Below the pieces are notes generated by a model. The model saw only the letters and a program-made list of their open reading frames with translations, was not told the DNA's origin and searched no databases. From Prochlorothrix hollandica PCC 9006 = CALU 1027 (GTDB lineage: Bacteria; Cyanobacteriota; Cyanobacteriia; Prochlorotrichales; Prochlorotrichaceae), in the NCBI RefSeq assembly GCF_000332315.1, contig NZ_KB235941.1, positions 3,360 to 58,541 of the forward strand: a stretch of 55,182 nt of DNA, given 5' to 3'. How positions within the stretch are numbered: position 1 is the first letter of the stretch; every line of letters begins with the position of its first letter. The position numbers and the translations under genes are program-made. This document shows, piece after piece, positions 16,966 through 25,517 of this stretch.

Positions 16966-17005
16966 GTAAGGACTGAAGTCCTTAACGCCTGGGTGATAGC
17001 CCTCA

Positions 17006-17482
17006 TTAGGCGGCACTCAAGACCTGGCTGAGGGGTTCCCAGCGGAAAAAGTGATGACCCCCCATTTCCAGCACCACTTTGATGCGGGGATCCCGTTTAG
17101 GAAGATCCACAAAATAGGCCAGCTCTTCGGGGGAGAGGACTTGGCCTTCGATCAACCACAGCACCACGCCCTTAGATTTGGGAGGCAGGCTAGACAGGCG
17201 GTAGCTGAGGATGGGGGGGATGAATTGAACGGATCCTACAGCGGCCCCATTGCCGATAGTCTTTTTACCCAGGTGGGCAGGCCGAACCCCATGCACACCG
17301 GTGAGATACATGGCGGGATCCCCTAGGCCACGGGCGCTGAGGCTGATGGATTGATAGCCAAAGGAGCGTAGACGGCGTTGAAAGCGTCCTTCAAAGCCGC
17401 CTTCTAGGGGAGCATAGACGGCTAGGGTTCCGGCGGTTTCAAGATCACGGAGGAATTTGCGGCCAGGGGCAAACAGTGCCAT
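17006..17482 (-). CDS. ndhN: NAD(P)H-quinone oxidoreductase subunit N
   Basis: The product is 158 residues, the usual NdhN length. Family blocks are clear: LRDLETAGTLAVYAPLEGGF, GRFQRRLRSFGYQSISLSAR, YLTGVHGVRPAHLGKK, PPKSKGVVLWLIEGQVLSPE and VVLEMGGHHFFRW. NdhN is a cyanobacteria/plastid-specific peripheral subunit of the NDH-1 complex in the thylakoid membrane, used in respiration and cyclic electron flow. It is a single-gene unit here, and MITEs lie on both sides (16863 and 17670). Confidence 0.95.
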   Translation of the reverse strand: MALFAPGRKFLRDLETAGTLAVYAPLEGGFEGRFQRRLRSFGYQSISLSARGLGDPAMYLTGVHGVRPAHLGKKTIGNGAAVGSVQFIPPILSYRLSSLPPKSKGVVLWLIEGQVLSPEELAYFVDLPKRDPRIKVVLEMGGHHFFRWEPLSQVLSAA

Positions 17483-17669
17483 GGTGGGTTCCCTTGGGTG
17501 GATGGTATGGGGGGTGTCCGTGGTTTATTGTATCGTTCCCTGCTGCGATCGCAACCCTTCTCCACACCCTTCTCCACCGTCTGCACCAGCGGACAACCGC
17601 AACGGCCTGACCCTGGGCTATGGCCCTCACCCCAGCCGAGGCACAGTCAAATCCCGATATTGAAAGGGC

Positions 17670-17772
17670 TACAGCAGTCCGAAATGGGTCGTGTGGTGTG
17701 CACCCGGAGAGCGCACACTATACCAAGGGTTTCAGCCATCGAGATCCTTACAACTGATTTAGGATTGCTGTA
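17670..17772. repeat. TA-flanked palindromic MITE, copy 3 (103 bp)
   Basis: TACAGCAGTCCGAAAT to ATTTAGGATTGCTGTA, with a slightly diverged central hairpin. It lies 50 bp upstream of the coiled-coil nuclease-like gene and may carry or displace that gene's promoter. Confidence 0.85.
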
Positions 17773-17823
17773 GGTTATTGGTCATAATAGGAGAGAAGTC
17801 CTTTAGCCCCCCTTTCTCCCCCC

Positions 17824-18642
17824 ATGGCTGAACCCGTCACTATCCAAGATATCTATAGTCTTTTCCAACGCTCCCAAGCAGAGGCCGATCGCCGTGCTGC
17901 GGAAGCCGATCGCCGTGCTGCGGAATCCAAAGCGGAGGCCGATCGCCGGTTTGCGGAATCCAAAGCGGAGGCCGATCGCCGTGTTGCGGAAGCCGATCGT
18001 CTATTTGCAGAATCCAAGGCGGAGGCCGATCGCCGGTTTGCGGAATCCAAAGCAGAAGCCGATCGTCTATTTGCAGAATCCAAGGCGGAGGCCGATCGCC
18101 GCAGTGATGCCCTGGATCGCCGCCTTGCGGAACTAGCGGAAGCTGCCGATCGCCGCACGGCCCAAGCTGAAGTGCGGCTGGCCCGTGCCGAAACCATCGC
18201 TGCCCAAGCAAACCAGGCGGTCAGTAGCCTCAGCAGTCGTTGGGGTACCTTTGTGGAAAATCTCGTGGCTCCGGCGGTGATTCGTCTGTTCCAGGAACAA
18301 GGGATTGCGGTGCAGGAAGTTCACCAACGGGTTCGCGCTCAACGGGGAGGGCTGAATCTGGAAGTGGATATTTTAGCGGTGGATGACACTGTGGCGGTGG
18401 CGGTGGAAGTCAAGTCCCGCTTAACCCAGAAAAACACCCAGAAATTTATCCAAAACCTGGCCCGGTTCAAAGAAGCCTTTCCGGCCTATCGCGCTTATCA
18501 AATCTATGGAGCCGTTGCAGCCATTGAATTGGATCGGGGGGCCGATCGCTACGCTTATAACCAAGGTCTATTTGTCATTAGACAGGCGGGGGATAGCGTG
18601 ACCCTGGACTATAACCCCGATTTTCGGCCCCAGGTCTGGTGA
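17824..18642 (+). CDS. Coiled-coil protein with a PD-(D/E)XK nuclease-like domain
   Basis: The product is 272 residues. Residues ~18-125 are an alanine/glutamate/arginine coiled coil made of near-perfect 7-11-residue repeats (AEADRRFAESK). Residues ~138-265 resemble restriction-endonuclease-like proteins (DUF3782 type): Glu145 (TFVENL), Asp182 (NLEVDILAV) and the Glu195-x-Lys197 pair (VAVEVKSRL). These residues would bind metal and cut DNA. Target and role are unknown; related proteins are abundant in repeat-rich cyanobacteria. It is flanked by a MITE upstream. Confidence 0.75.
   Translation: MAEPVTIQDIYSLFQRSQAEADRRAAEADRRAAESKAEADRRFAESKAEADRRVAEADRLFAESKAEADRRFAESKAEADRLFAESKAEADRRSDALDRRLAELAEAADRRTAQAEVRLARAETIAAQANQAVSSLSSRWGTFVENLVAPAVIRLFQEQGIAVQEVHQRVRAQRGGLNLEVDILAVDDTVAVAVEVKSRLTQKNTQKFIQNLARFKEAFPAYRAYQIYGAVAAIELDRGADRYAYNQGLFVIRQAGDSVTLDYNPDFRPQVW
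17880..18110. repeat. Intragenic repeats coding the AEADRR coiled coil
   Basis: Units built from GAGGCCGATCGCCG and GCGGAATCCAAAG repeat in frame, mostly as 33-bp or 21-bp modules. Many units carry a CGATCG palindrome. Confidence 0.85.
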
Positions 18643-18659
18643 ATGGGGTGAAACCGACC

Positions 18660-20606
18660 CTACAGACCTTCTAGGGCCACAGGCACCGTAAAGTGGAAGC
18701 AGGTGCCCTGATCCCGACCTGCCGACTCAGCCCAGATCTGTCCCCCCAAACGCTGGATAATCTGGCGGGCGATCGCTAGCCCCAACCCCGTCCCCCCCAC
18801 CGTGCGCCGCAGGGCACCCTCCTCTTGGTGGAAGCGATCGAACACCGCCTCCAAGCGATCCGGCTCAATGCCCCGCCCCGTATCCGCCACCGTCACATGG
18901 AGCAACCCCTCCGCCCCGGACCCGGCCTGAATGCTGACTCGACCGTCAGCCGGTGTAAATTTGCAGGCATTGTCCAAAATCTTAGACAACACCTCCACCA
19001 GCCATTCCCCATCCACCCGCACCAACGGCAACGCCAACGGCAACTCCACCACCACCTCTGGCAACTGTTCACGGGTTTGTCGGGCACGAATATGACTCAA
19101 GGCCATATCAAGGCATTCCTGGAAGGACAACACCTCAGGATTCCATTCCACCCGCCCACTTTCCAGCCGCGACAACATCAGAAAGTCCTGCACCAGCCGC
19201 CGCAGTCGCTCCGCATCCGTCATGGCCGTCTCGATCATCACCTGCCGCAATTCCTCCGGCATATCCGGTTCCGTGGCCATGCTTTCCAAGCACACCTGCA
19301 CCGTGGACAGGGGAGTGCGTAGCTCATGGCCGACGATGGCCGTCAGGTTATCACGGGTACGATCGAGGGCCGCCAGTTGTTGGTTCAAGTCCTCTAAATG
19401 GGCAAAGGCCCGGGCTTGAATTAAGGCCACCCCCACTTGGGCGGCGATCGCCTCCGCCAAGACCCGCTCCTGCACCGTCCACGCTTCCCGGCTCTCACCA
19501 CAGTGGTGCAACTCCAGCACCCCAATTAACTGATCCTGGTGTAACACCGGCACCAACAGCCAGCGGCTAATGTGCCATTGTTGGGTTAACTGTTGCAAGA
19601 GGGGGGATTGGGCCACCTGTTCATTGTCCTCCACCACCACTTCCACAGAGGTTTGGTGCTGGGCGAGGGTCTGGAAGAGGGGGTTTTTTTGCAGGGTCCA
19701 GGGTTGACCCTGGAGGGAGGTGACCGATCGCCCCAAACACTCATGACGAATGAACACTTGCTCATCCGTCTCCCGACAGGCATAGAGCAAACAACGGCAG
19801 GTGCCCAAGGCTTGCCCCAGTTCCCGGGTCGCCACCTGAAACACCTCATCGGGATCCAAGGATTGGCGCAGGGCGGTGGTGATCAGGTTGACCAGCCGTT
19901 CCCGCTGTTCCTTCGATTCCAGGGAACGATAGGCTTTCATTAACTTATACTGCCCCGCCTGGAGATAGGTCAGCAGGCGCTCCGCAAAGGGTTCCGGACC
20001 CACTCCTGCCAATGGTTCTAAGCTGGTGGGTACAAATTCCTGACGGGCAGCGGCCACCTTCGCTGCCAGGTCTGGCCGATAGCCCAGGATTTGATCCAAC
20101 AACAAGCTGGCGGCACGGGAGGCAATGCGGCGATCGAAGGTCCAAATCCCCTCAAATTGCCGGGATTGATCCATGGCTTGTTTTGACCACAATTGGGGCT
20201 GTGCCCGTTCATGGCAAATCAAGCAACTGGCATAGGTCTGGCCCACAATGATCAGATTCCACTCTTGGCTGAGGCAGTCCTGTTGATCAAAAGCCACCGT
20301 CTCATAGCCTCCGGCGGTGTCAGGGTCGGAACCATTGGTAAAGTCCGTTTCCATGGCTGCCAAGATATAGACCTGGGAGGTTTGGCGAGCAATGCGGCGG
20401 TAGCGATGGGCTTCCTGGCGGTAAAAGCGTTCCCGCTGGAAACTGGCAATGACTAAAGGCCGATCGCTCCCCGCCAGCACCTGATCTTCCATGGCATGGG
20501 ACAACGCAGTGAGGGAGGTTTTAAAGAAAATTTGAGGATAAATGGGATCCCGACCCGAGTCTGTTGTCAGTTCTTGGATCAACGCTTCCAATGTCGAGAT
20601 AGGCAT
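18660..20606 (-). CDS. DICT-GAF sensor histidine kinase
   Basis: The product is 648 residues. The N-terminal ~230 residues resemble the DICT sensory domain (ALSHAMEDQVLAGSDRPLVI, ASFQRERFYRQEAHRYRRIA), known from diguanylate cyclases and two-component proteins, especially in cyanobacteria. A GAF domain follows at about 245-395, then a HisKA domain with His427 in IVGHELRTPLSTVQ, and a HATPase domain with ILDNACKFTP, VADTGRGIEPD and GTGLGLAIARQ. No membrane segment is seen, so sensing is cytoplasmic. The gene converges with the nuclease-like gene, 17 bp apart. No regulator is adjacent. Confidence 0.88.
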   Translation of the reverse strand: MPISTLEALIQELTTDSGRDPIYPQIFFKTSLTALSHAMEDQVLAGSDRPLVIASFQRERFYRQEAHRYRRIARQTSQVYILAAMETDFTNGSDPDTAGGYETVAFDQQDCLSQEWNLIIVGQTYASCLICHERAQPQLWSKQAMDQSRQFEGIWTFDRRIASRAASLLLDQILGYRPDLAAKVAAARQEFVPTSLEPLAGVGPEPFAERLLTYLQAGQYKLMKAYRSLESKEQRERLVNLITTALRQSLDPDEVFQVATRELGQALGTCRCLLYACRETDEQVFIRHECLGRSVTSLQGQPWTLQKNPLFQTLAQHQTSVEVVVEDNEQVAQSPLLQQLTQQWHISRWLLVPVLHQDQLIGVLELHHCGESREAWTVQERVLAEAIAAQVGVALIQARAFAHLEDLNQQLAALDRTRDNLTAIVGHELRTPLSTVQVCLESMATEPDMPEELRQVMIETAMTDAERLRRLVQDFLMLSRLESGRVEWNPEVLSFQECLDMALSHIRARQTREQLPEVVVELPLALPLVRVDGEWLVEVLSKILDNACKFTPADGRVSIQAGSGAEGLLHVTVADTGRGIEPDRLEAVFDRFHQEEGALRRTVGGTGLGLAIARQIIQRLGGQIWAESAGRDQGTCFHFTVPVALEGL

Positions 20607-20836
20607 ACTTAGATCAGCAGACTCCTGGGATCAAATGATCGAGAACCCGCGTCGGGGAACGGCTTAGGGGCGGGTTGAAGCCCTGGGGGCGATCGCGCTG
20701 TTGGGGATAGGGTGCCCCCAAGGGCAGAAAAATGGCTATCAACTCCCAGGCACCACCTCCACTGCTTCCCTCAAACCCTATGGGGGTGGTCTTCGCCCTC
20801 TCTATCAAGTCTACAAGACCACTTGTCCCCTTGGCG
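20607..20836. other. Intergenic, no gene seen
   Basis: This is the gap between the TM2/HhH gene end and the DICT kinase start. No repeat family or RNA was recognised. Confidence 0.3.
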
Positions 20837-21556
20837 TTAATCGCGAAAGGTGAGGTAATGCATCAGATGCTCCACCTGGTTGGGGGGAAGATTCAGCCGT
20901 TGTTGCAACAGGGCTAAATTACCGTAATGACCTTGAAGAATGCGCTGATGGATAATCGTTTGGGCCAAAGCTGGAGACATGTGGGGGATTTTCAGCAACT
21001 GCTGGAGAGTGGCACGGTTGGGGTTAATTTTAGAGCAGTTTTCTAAGATATCGGGTTCATAGTAAGCAAAGCAAAGGAGGGGTTCCAGAGCGTGGAGAGT
21101 TTGGGGATCGCAATCAAGGGCAGCGGCCAGATCGTCTAGACAGTGGAACTGAACCCCCGATCGCACCAATGCTGCCAGGATCTGGGCGTGGTGAGGGGCA
21201 AAACCGGGAATGCGTAGCCAGTCGTCTACCTGGGCCTTGTTGACATCGATCGTCCAGCCCGATCGCCCCAAAGCCTCCAGATCGGCCCCGCCAGGATTAG
21301 CCCCCAGCCCCATCGCCCCCTCCGATTGCAGCCCTGGATCCTCTCCACTCCCCATCTGAGCAAAGTGGTCTGGAGGCTGGAGGGCATACCAGATGGCCTC
21401 CAATGCACTGGCCACATGGGGCAGAGGAGTCCAAAACAGAGCCAAGTAAACCAGTCCCCAGCGGGGTTGCCCCACATAAAACTTATGGAGACCAGTCACA
21501 GGGGTCACGGCACCGGCCAGGGCCAGCAGCACCGCTAGGCTACGATTCTTTGCCAT
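20837..21556 (-). CDS. TM2-domain / helix-hairpin-helix (ComEA-like) protein
   Basis: The 239-residue form starts at 21556, with AAGGA upstream. The first ~60 residues look like a TM2 module (LAGAVTPVTGLHKFYVGQPR, WGLVYLALFW). Then come two helix-hairpin-helix-like segments: DVNKAQVDDWLRIPGFAPHH and INPNRATLQQLLKIPHMSPA. HhH pairs bind DNA non-specifically in ComEA-type proteins, so a membrane-linked DNA-binding role is possible. It begins 8 bp after the rhomboid gene ends, so the two form an operon. Confidence 0.75.
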   Translation of the reverse strand: MAKNRSLAVLLALAGAVTPVTGLHKFYVGQPRWGLVYLALFWTPLPHVASALEAIWYALQPPDHFAQMGSGEDPGLQSEGAMGLGANPGGADLEALGRSGWTIDVNKAQVDDWLRIPGFAPHHAQILAALVRSGVQFHCLDDLAAALDCDPQTLHALEPLLCFAYYEPDILENCSKINPNRATLQQLLKIPHMSPALAQTIIHQRILQGHYGNLALLQQRLNLPPNQVEHLMHYLTFRD

Positions 21557-21564
21557 GGTGATCC

Positions 21565-22131
21565 TTAATCTTTCGCCAGTAACCAAGCCGCCACACCTCC
21601 CCCCACTAACCCGAAGAAGTGCCCCTCCCAAGAAATCCCTTGTTGCCAAGGCACCACCCCCCACAGCAGCCCCCCATAAAAGGCAAAGACCCCAATGGCT
21701 AAGGCAATGGAGTCTAGCTTGCGTTCAAAGTAGCCCCGCAGCAATAGAAAGCCGAAATAGCCGAAAATGAGACCACTAGCCCCGATGTGGACAGAGTTGC
21801 TAGCCCCCAGCAACCACACCCCCAAACCACTAATCATTAGGGTGACGATCGTCACCTCCCAGAAATCCTGAATCCGCCGCAGCATCACCAGCCAACCCAG
21901 GGTCACAAAGGGGACGGTATTGGCCATTAAATGGGCAAAATCACCATGGAGGAAGGGGGAAAAGAGAATACCCCCCAATCCCCCTAAACGGCGGGGACGA
22001 ATGCCAAAATTATCCAAGGTACCGTGGAAAATCACAGCATCGAGAATTTCTACAGCCCACATCAGAGCGACTAAACTCCCCAAAATGGTGATTTGATCAG
22101 AAAACCGATCGAGCAGGTTGGGCTTTGGCAT
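21565..22131 (-). CDS. Rhomboid-family intramembrane serine protease
   Basis: The product is 188 residues with about six membrane helices. The active site is complete: Ser119 in HIGASGLIFG and His171 in SWEGHFFGLVGG, with the supporting HxxxN at His67-Asn71 (HLMAN). Rhomboids cut membrane proteins within or next to their transmembrane segment. The substrate is unknown. It is the first gene of a two-gene unit with the TM2/HhH gene. Confidence 0.9.
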   Translation of the reverse strand: MPKPNLLDRFSDQITILGSLVALMWAVEILDAVIFHGTLDNFGIRPRRLGGLGGILFSPFLHGDFAHLMANTVPFVTLGWLVMLRRIQDFWEVTIVTLMISGLGVWLLGASNSVHIGASGLIFGYFGFLLLRGYFERKLDSIALAIGVFAFYGGLLWGVVPWQQGISWEGHFFGLVGGGVAAWLLAKD

Positions 22132-22210
22132 GGGTTAGTGGTGCTGTGGCATGGGTGATCAGGATCGGTTCCCGTGGCAACCGCTGTCTATTAAAGGGTG
22201 GGTAGGGCTA

Positions 22211-22370
22211 GTTGACTGACACTAGTTGACTGACACTGCTTGACTGCCAAAAAAGTCTGCATTGGGCGGGGTTTCCCCGCCCCTACTAGGTTTTGGTCGA
22301 GGTAGAGGTCATCCTGACTCTGCTGGTGGTGTGGGATTCTGGCAGGTTTTGTCAGTCACTCAGGGGTAGG
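22211..22370. repeat. Compound repeat (GACTGACA array plus GC-rich core), copy 1
   Basis: Three degenerate TTGACTGACACT units (22211-22245) are followed by CTGCATTGGGCGGGGTTTCC and CCGCCCCTACTAGGTTTTGG, then a tail ending TTTTGTCAGTCACTCAGGGG. The same composite occurs at 41793-41887 plus 42236-42340, and inverted at 52137-52326. Confidence 0.65.
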
Positions 22371-22400
22371 GTATAGGGATAGAATAGCCAAAAAATCAAT

Positions 22401-22430
22401 AAAAAAGGGGAAACCGCATGTAGTTTCCCC
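22401..22430 (-). terminator. Rho-independent terminator downstream of acsF
   Basis: On the minus strand an 8-bp GGGGAAAC / GTTTCCCC stem is followed by TTTTTT (22406-22401). It is about 300 bp past the acsF stop, with a MITE in between, so the MITE probably landed inside the original 3' UTR. Confidence 0.7.
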
Positions 22431-22483
22431 CCACCATCAGAATGTTGATATCCCCCTAACCACTGCACGTTGACCAGGACTAT

Positions 22484-22585
22484 GGCAGCAATCCTAAATC
22501 CGTTTTAAGGATCTCGATCGCTGAAACCCTCTAGGTGGTGTGCGCTCTCCGGGCGCACACCACACGATCCATTTCGGACTGCTGT
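22484..22585. repeat. TA-flanked palindromic MITE, copy 4 (~102 bp)
   Basis: The left end is altered (TGGCAGCAATCCTAAAT) and the right end is intact (ATTTCGGACTGCTGTA). The central hairpin has the GCGCTCTCC variant. It lies between the acsF stop and its likely terminator. Confidence 0.8.
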
Positions 22586-22726
22586 AGCACGCTCAATCCC
22601 TTGGATGGTTCCCTGAGAACCCATAAGAATTCGGGTCTATGGGTTTCCAGGAATAACAACGGGCCGAGATCTAGATCTAGCTAGCTCAGCTCGTTGCCCT
22701 AGAGGGTGGCTAATCCAGTGGCTACC

Positions 22727-23887
22727 CTACAGAATAGCCCCTTGAATTTCGTTCACAGCCAAGGGCTTGAGTTGGAACAACTTGAGTAACTGCCAAGCAT
22801 TGGAGGCCAAGACAGGAACCTTTTGGATGACCTTGACAAAGCCGGAGGCAGTGGAGGCATCGATCGCCCGCAATTTCTCATTATTACAAACGCAAATTTC
22901 TAAGCGGCTGTAAAACTCAGGATGGTTCACATCCAGAATAATGGGGAACACCCGACCAGCAGTTTCGTTGGTCTTCTCGATCACATGCTTATCGTAGTCC
23001 CGCGCATCCAAACCAATGGCGGCGTAGAAGTCAGCGCGCTGGGTATCGTTGAGATACATGGTGGCAAACACCGACAGCAGGAAGAAGCGGCACCAGGTCT
23101 TGGGGGTAACCCAAGAGACCATCAGGTAGCGCTGCCATGCTTTGCCAGAGAAGGATAGGGGAATGTCCGTCAGCTTCTGCCAAAGACTGCTGGGCTTGTC
23201 CAACATTTGGGGCTGGGTACGCATCACCGCATCAAAGAAGTCACCGTGGCGGTTCTCGTCCTGGCACCAGTTCTCAAAGAAATTGAAAATGGGATAGAGG
23301 CGATTTTCGGGATGGCTCTCCAGGTGGCGATAGATGGTGATATAGCGCCAGTAGCCAATTTTCTCCGAGAGATAGGTGGCGTAGAAGATGAATTCCGGCT
23401 CAAAGAAAGTGTAGTCTTTGCTCTTGGTCAAAAAGCCCAAGTCTAACTGCAAGTTAAAGTCAGACATAGCCTTGTTCAGGAAACCAGCGTGGCGGGCTTC
23501 GTCCCGAGACATGAGCTGGAAGCCTTCCGCCAACAGCGGGTTGCTGTCTTTAATGCGACGGCTCAGTTCTTTGTAGAGTAGGAACCCAGAAAATTCAGCG
23601 GTACAGGAGCGCTCCAGAAATTCCACAAAGAGACGGCGGGTATCCCCATCGATGTGATCCCAGGACTGGTCAAACAGTTCGTTCCGCACAAAGTGGTGAC
23701 GGTTATAGTCGATGCGAAACTCTTCGATGATGGCTTTCAGTTCATCCTCATTGACCACTAAATCCATGGTGGCCATGCGATCGAAGTCGGTGGTATAGAA
23801 CCGGGGCGTGAGGATGTTGTCCTTGGCGGGAGCCTTTACGCCGGGGCGGATCTCTTCAAAATTGGGTTTTTCGAGAGTGTTTACCAT
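22727..23887 (-). CDS. acsF: Mg-protoporphyrin IX monomethyl ester (oxidative) cyclase
   Basis: The product is 386 residues. It is the oxygen-dependent diiron cyclase that forms the isocyclic ring of chlorophyll, converting Mg-protoporphyrin monomethyl ester to protochlorophyllide. Metal-binding carboxylate/histidine pairs are seen at Glu98, Glu130/His133 (SRDEARHAG) and Glu211/His214 (CQDENRHGD). The N-terminal [15 protein letters not shown] block and C-terminal [13 protein letters not shown] match AcsF/ChlE. It is a single-gene unit with its own terminator. Its enzyme is membrane-associated. Confidence 0.97.
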   Translation of the reverse strand: MVNTLEKPNFEEIRPGVKAPAKDNILTPRFYTTDFDRMATMDLVVNEDELKAIIEEFRIDYNRHHFVRNELFDQSWDHIDGDTRRLFVEFLERSCTAEFSGFLLYKELSRRIKDSNPLLAEGFQLMSRDEARHAGFLNKAMSDFNLQLDLGFLTKSKDYTFFEPEFIFYATYLSEKIGYWRYITIYRHLESHPENRLYPIFNFFENWCQDENRHGDFFDAVMRTQPQMLDKPSSLWQKLTDIPLSFSGKAWQRYLMVSWVTPKTWCRFFLLSVFATMYLNDTQRADFYAAIGLDARDYDKHVIEKTNETAGRVFPIILDVNHPEFYSRLEICVCNNEKLRAIDASTASGFVKVIQKVPVLASNAWQLLKLFQLKPLAVNEIQGAIL

Positions 23888-24365
23888 ATAAAAATAGGTG
23901 CTCTTAAGCGCAGTGCAGTAGTTCAGCAGGAATTGCCAGCAAAAGATTGAGTCAGCAGAAGCTTAGAAGAGCAACCGGGAAGGGTGTTATGGCAGAACGT
24001 CCAACAACCCAGCTAGCACAGCCCAACGGGCTACCCACTCCAATGCTTACCCCTGCGGAAAGGTCTAAAGTGACTTTAATGTAGTTTAAACCTACCAAGG
24101 AGCGTTACCCATTAAGTGTGTATTTATGTTACGAAGCATTCCACCATGCCCCCTGGTTCCGGTTCCCTTCATCCGGGAGAGGGCCAGACTAGGGCCAGAC
24201 TAGTACACCAGGCTGTAAGTTCGCCTACCCTGCAAAATTCCAGCGCATCGGCATAGGGGCTTCAGGGATTCCTGGATCGCTGAATCCTGCCGAAGGATAA
24301 TAGCAGCCCATCTTTCGGTATGATGGGGGGGCTGTTGAGCGCCTAACTTGTCGGAGATATTAACA
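23888..24365. other. Divergent intergenic region between acsF and psbI
   Basis: The 478-bp gap contains the promoters of both divergent photosynthesis genes. A 13-bp direct repeat, GGGCCAGACTAGG-like (near 24181-24205), is visible. I could not pin a -35/-10 pair with confidence. Confidence 0.35.
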
Positions 24366-24491
24366 ATGGAAGCCTTAAAAATCGCTGTTTATGTGACTGT
24401 TTCCTTCTTCGTGGCTCTGTTTGTCTTTGGGTTCCTGTCTGGCGACCCCGCCCGTACCCCCAGCCGTAAGGATGCCGATCTAGAGCAGTAG
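24366..24491 (+). CDS. psbI: Photosystem II reaction centre protein I
   Basis: The 41-residue protein has the classic PsbI layout: [20 protein letters not shown] is the single thylakoid membrane helix, followed by [20 protein letters not shown]. GDPARxPxRKD is the family signature. PsbI sits beside D1 and CP43 in the PSII core. GGAG lies 11 bases upstream of the ATG. It is monocistronic, with a strong terminator about 110 bp downstream. Confidence 0.96.
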   Translation: MEALKIAVYVTVSFFVALFVFGFLSGDPARTPSRKDADLEQ

Positions 24492-24584
24492 AACCAGCGC
24501 TGTAGTGTTCTGCCCTGAAGAACAGTGGCGGCTGAAGGGCCAACGCCCTCGCCATATCCCGAAGGGCATACTAACTTACCTAAA

Positions 24585-24860
24585 ATCTGGGTCTAAAGCC
24601 CCGTCCTTCTAGGACGGCTTTTTTTCCTGCAACTGATCTATCCAGCCTTCTCCATCTATGCTATTTTAATTAGCATAAAAGCACGATAAAAGTCTGGGTT
24701 GGAGCTAATCCAAGACTCTAAATGGACAAAGAACGGGCGTAAGACCAGTATTTCTGGCAATCCGACTGCTTTGTCTAGCCAGCCGTACAGCGAACAGCTT
24801 GGACTATTCGCCTAGTCGGAGAATCCCCGCACCTTTAGGTCGGGGAGCATGTCAAGAACC
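24585..24860. mobile_element. IS605/tnpB-type element with the coding part deleted
   Basis: The left ~70 bp (AAAATCTGGGTCTAAAGCCC, hairpin, TGATCTATCCAG) match the segment just upstream of tnpB at 54366-54430. A skip of the RHH gene then joins CCATCTATGCTA and TTAGCATAAAAGCACGATA, the tnpB start region. The right end, GAATCCCCGCACCTTTAGGT then CGGGGAGCATGTCAA, has the hairpin and tail typical of IS200/IS605 right ends, where the guide (omega) RNA of TnpB lies. It is a non-autonomous derivative about 276 bp long. Confidence 0.7.
24601..24626 (+). terminator. psbI: Terminator-like hairpin after psbI
   Basis: CCGTCCT / AGGACGG stem followed by CTTTTTTT. It is also the left hairpin of the IS605-type remnant, so the element may have supplied psbI with its terminator. 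Confidence 0.7.
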
Positions 24861-24870
24861 AGAATGGTAG

Positions 24871-24894
24871 AGGTACGCTAAGCGTACCTTTTTT
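24871..24894 (+). terminator. Perfect hairpin with T-tract
   Basis: AGGTACGC / GCGTACCT with a short TAA-type loop, followed by TTTTTT. It lies 10 bp after the IS605-type remnant and has no gene directly upstream. Confidence 0.5.
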
Positions 24895-25133
24895 GTTAGG
24901 GCCACTTTTGTTAGGGCCACTTTTGTTAGGGCCACTTTTGTTAGGGCTATCTTCGCTAGGGCTATCCTCGCTAGGGCCACTCTTGTTAGGGCTACTTTTG
25001 TTAAAGCTACAATCCCCCTTGCTGGGGTTATCTTCGCTAGGGCTATCTTCGCTAGGGCTACAATTCCCTTTGCTGGGGCTATATTCGTTAAGAGCTACTC
25101 TTGTTAGGACTATCTTCGCCAGGGCTACTCTTG
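24893..25133. repeat. Minisatellite of 15-bp GTTAGGGCCACTTTT units
   Basis: About 14-16 units in a row, first near-perfect (GTTAGGGCCACTTTT) and then degenerate (GCTAGGGCTATCTTC). The array runs directly into the GTAACTATTCAGG end of the next repeat. Open frames through it code only Leu/Gly repeats and are not genes. Confidence 0.85.
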
Positions 25134-25400
25134 GTAACTATTCAGGGGGAAAGTGAGTAGGGTTTCAGCCCGACGATCGCCGGTCAGAGCCGGATCAACG
25201 GGATGCATTTCACCTGGGAACCATCGACCTCGGGTAGGGTTCTCGCCCCCGGGCCGACCCTCTTGGGGACCCACAGCCGGGGCAACCACGGGGGGATTGC
25301 CCCTACCAAAATCGGGGAATCTGCCAAGGTGAAATAGACCCTCTCCAATCGCCTAAGGTCTGTTGTCTAGAGCCTGAAACCCTCCCGATCGATAATCCCC
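25134..25400. repeat. GTAAYTATTCAGG-type MITE, right end lost
   Basis: It begins GTAACTATTCAGGGGG and contains the family interior (AGGGTTTCAGCCCGACGATC, GATTGCCCCTACCAAAATCG, CTGCCAAGGTGAAAT, GAGCCTGAAACCCTC), but the closing inverted repeat is absent. Compare the complete copies at 40963-41245 and 41888-42235. Confidence 0.75.
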
Positions 25401-25517
25401 ATCTCACCAGGGTCGTCCTTGGCGATCGCTTAAAATACCCCTGGGGAGGAGGCTATCTGTTTCCCCGATCGCCTTTAACCCGATCGCCTTTAACCCGATC
25501 ACCTCTCAATTGCTGTT

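Noticed and set aside
24893-25156. Open frame coding Leu-Leu-Gly-Pro repeats.
   Set aside because: It is produced by the 15-bp minisatellite and has no ribosome-binding site or non-repeat sequence.
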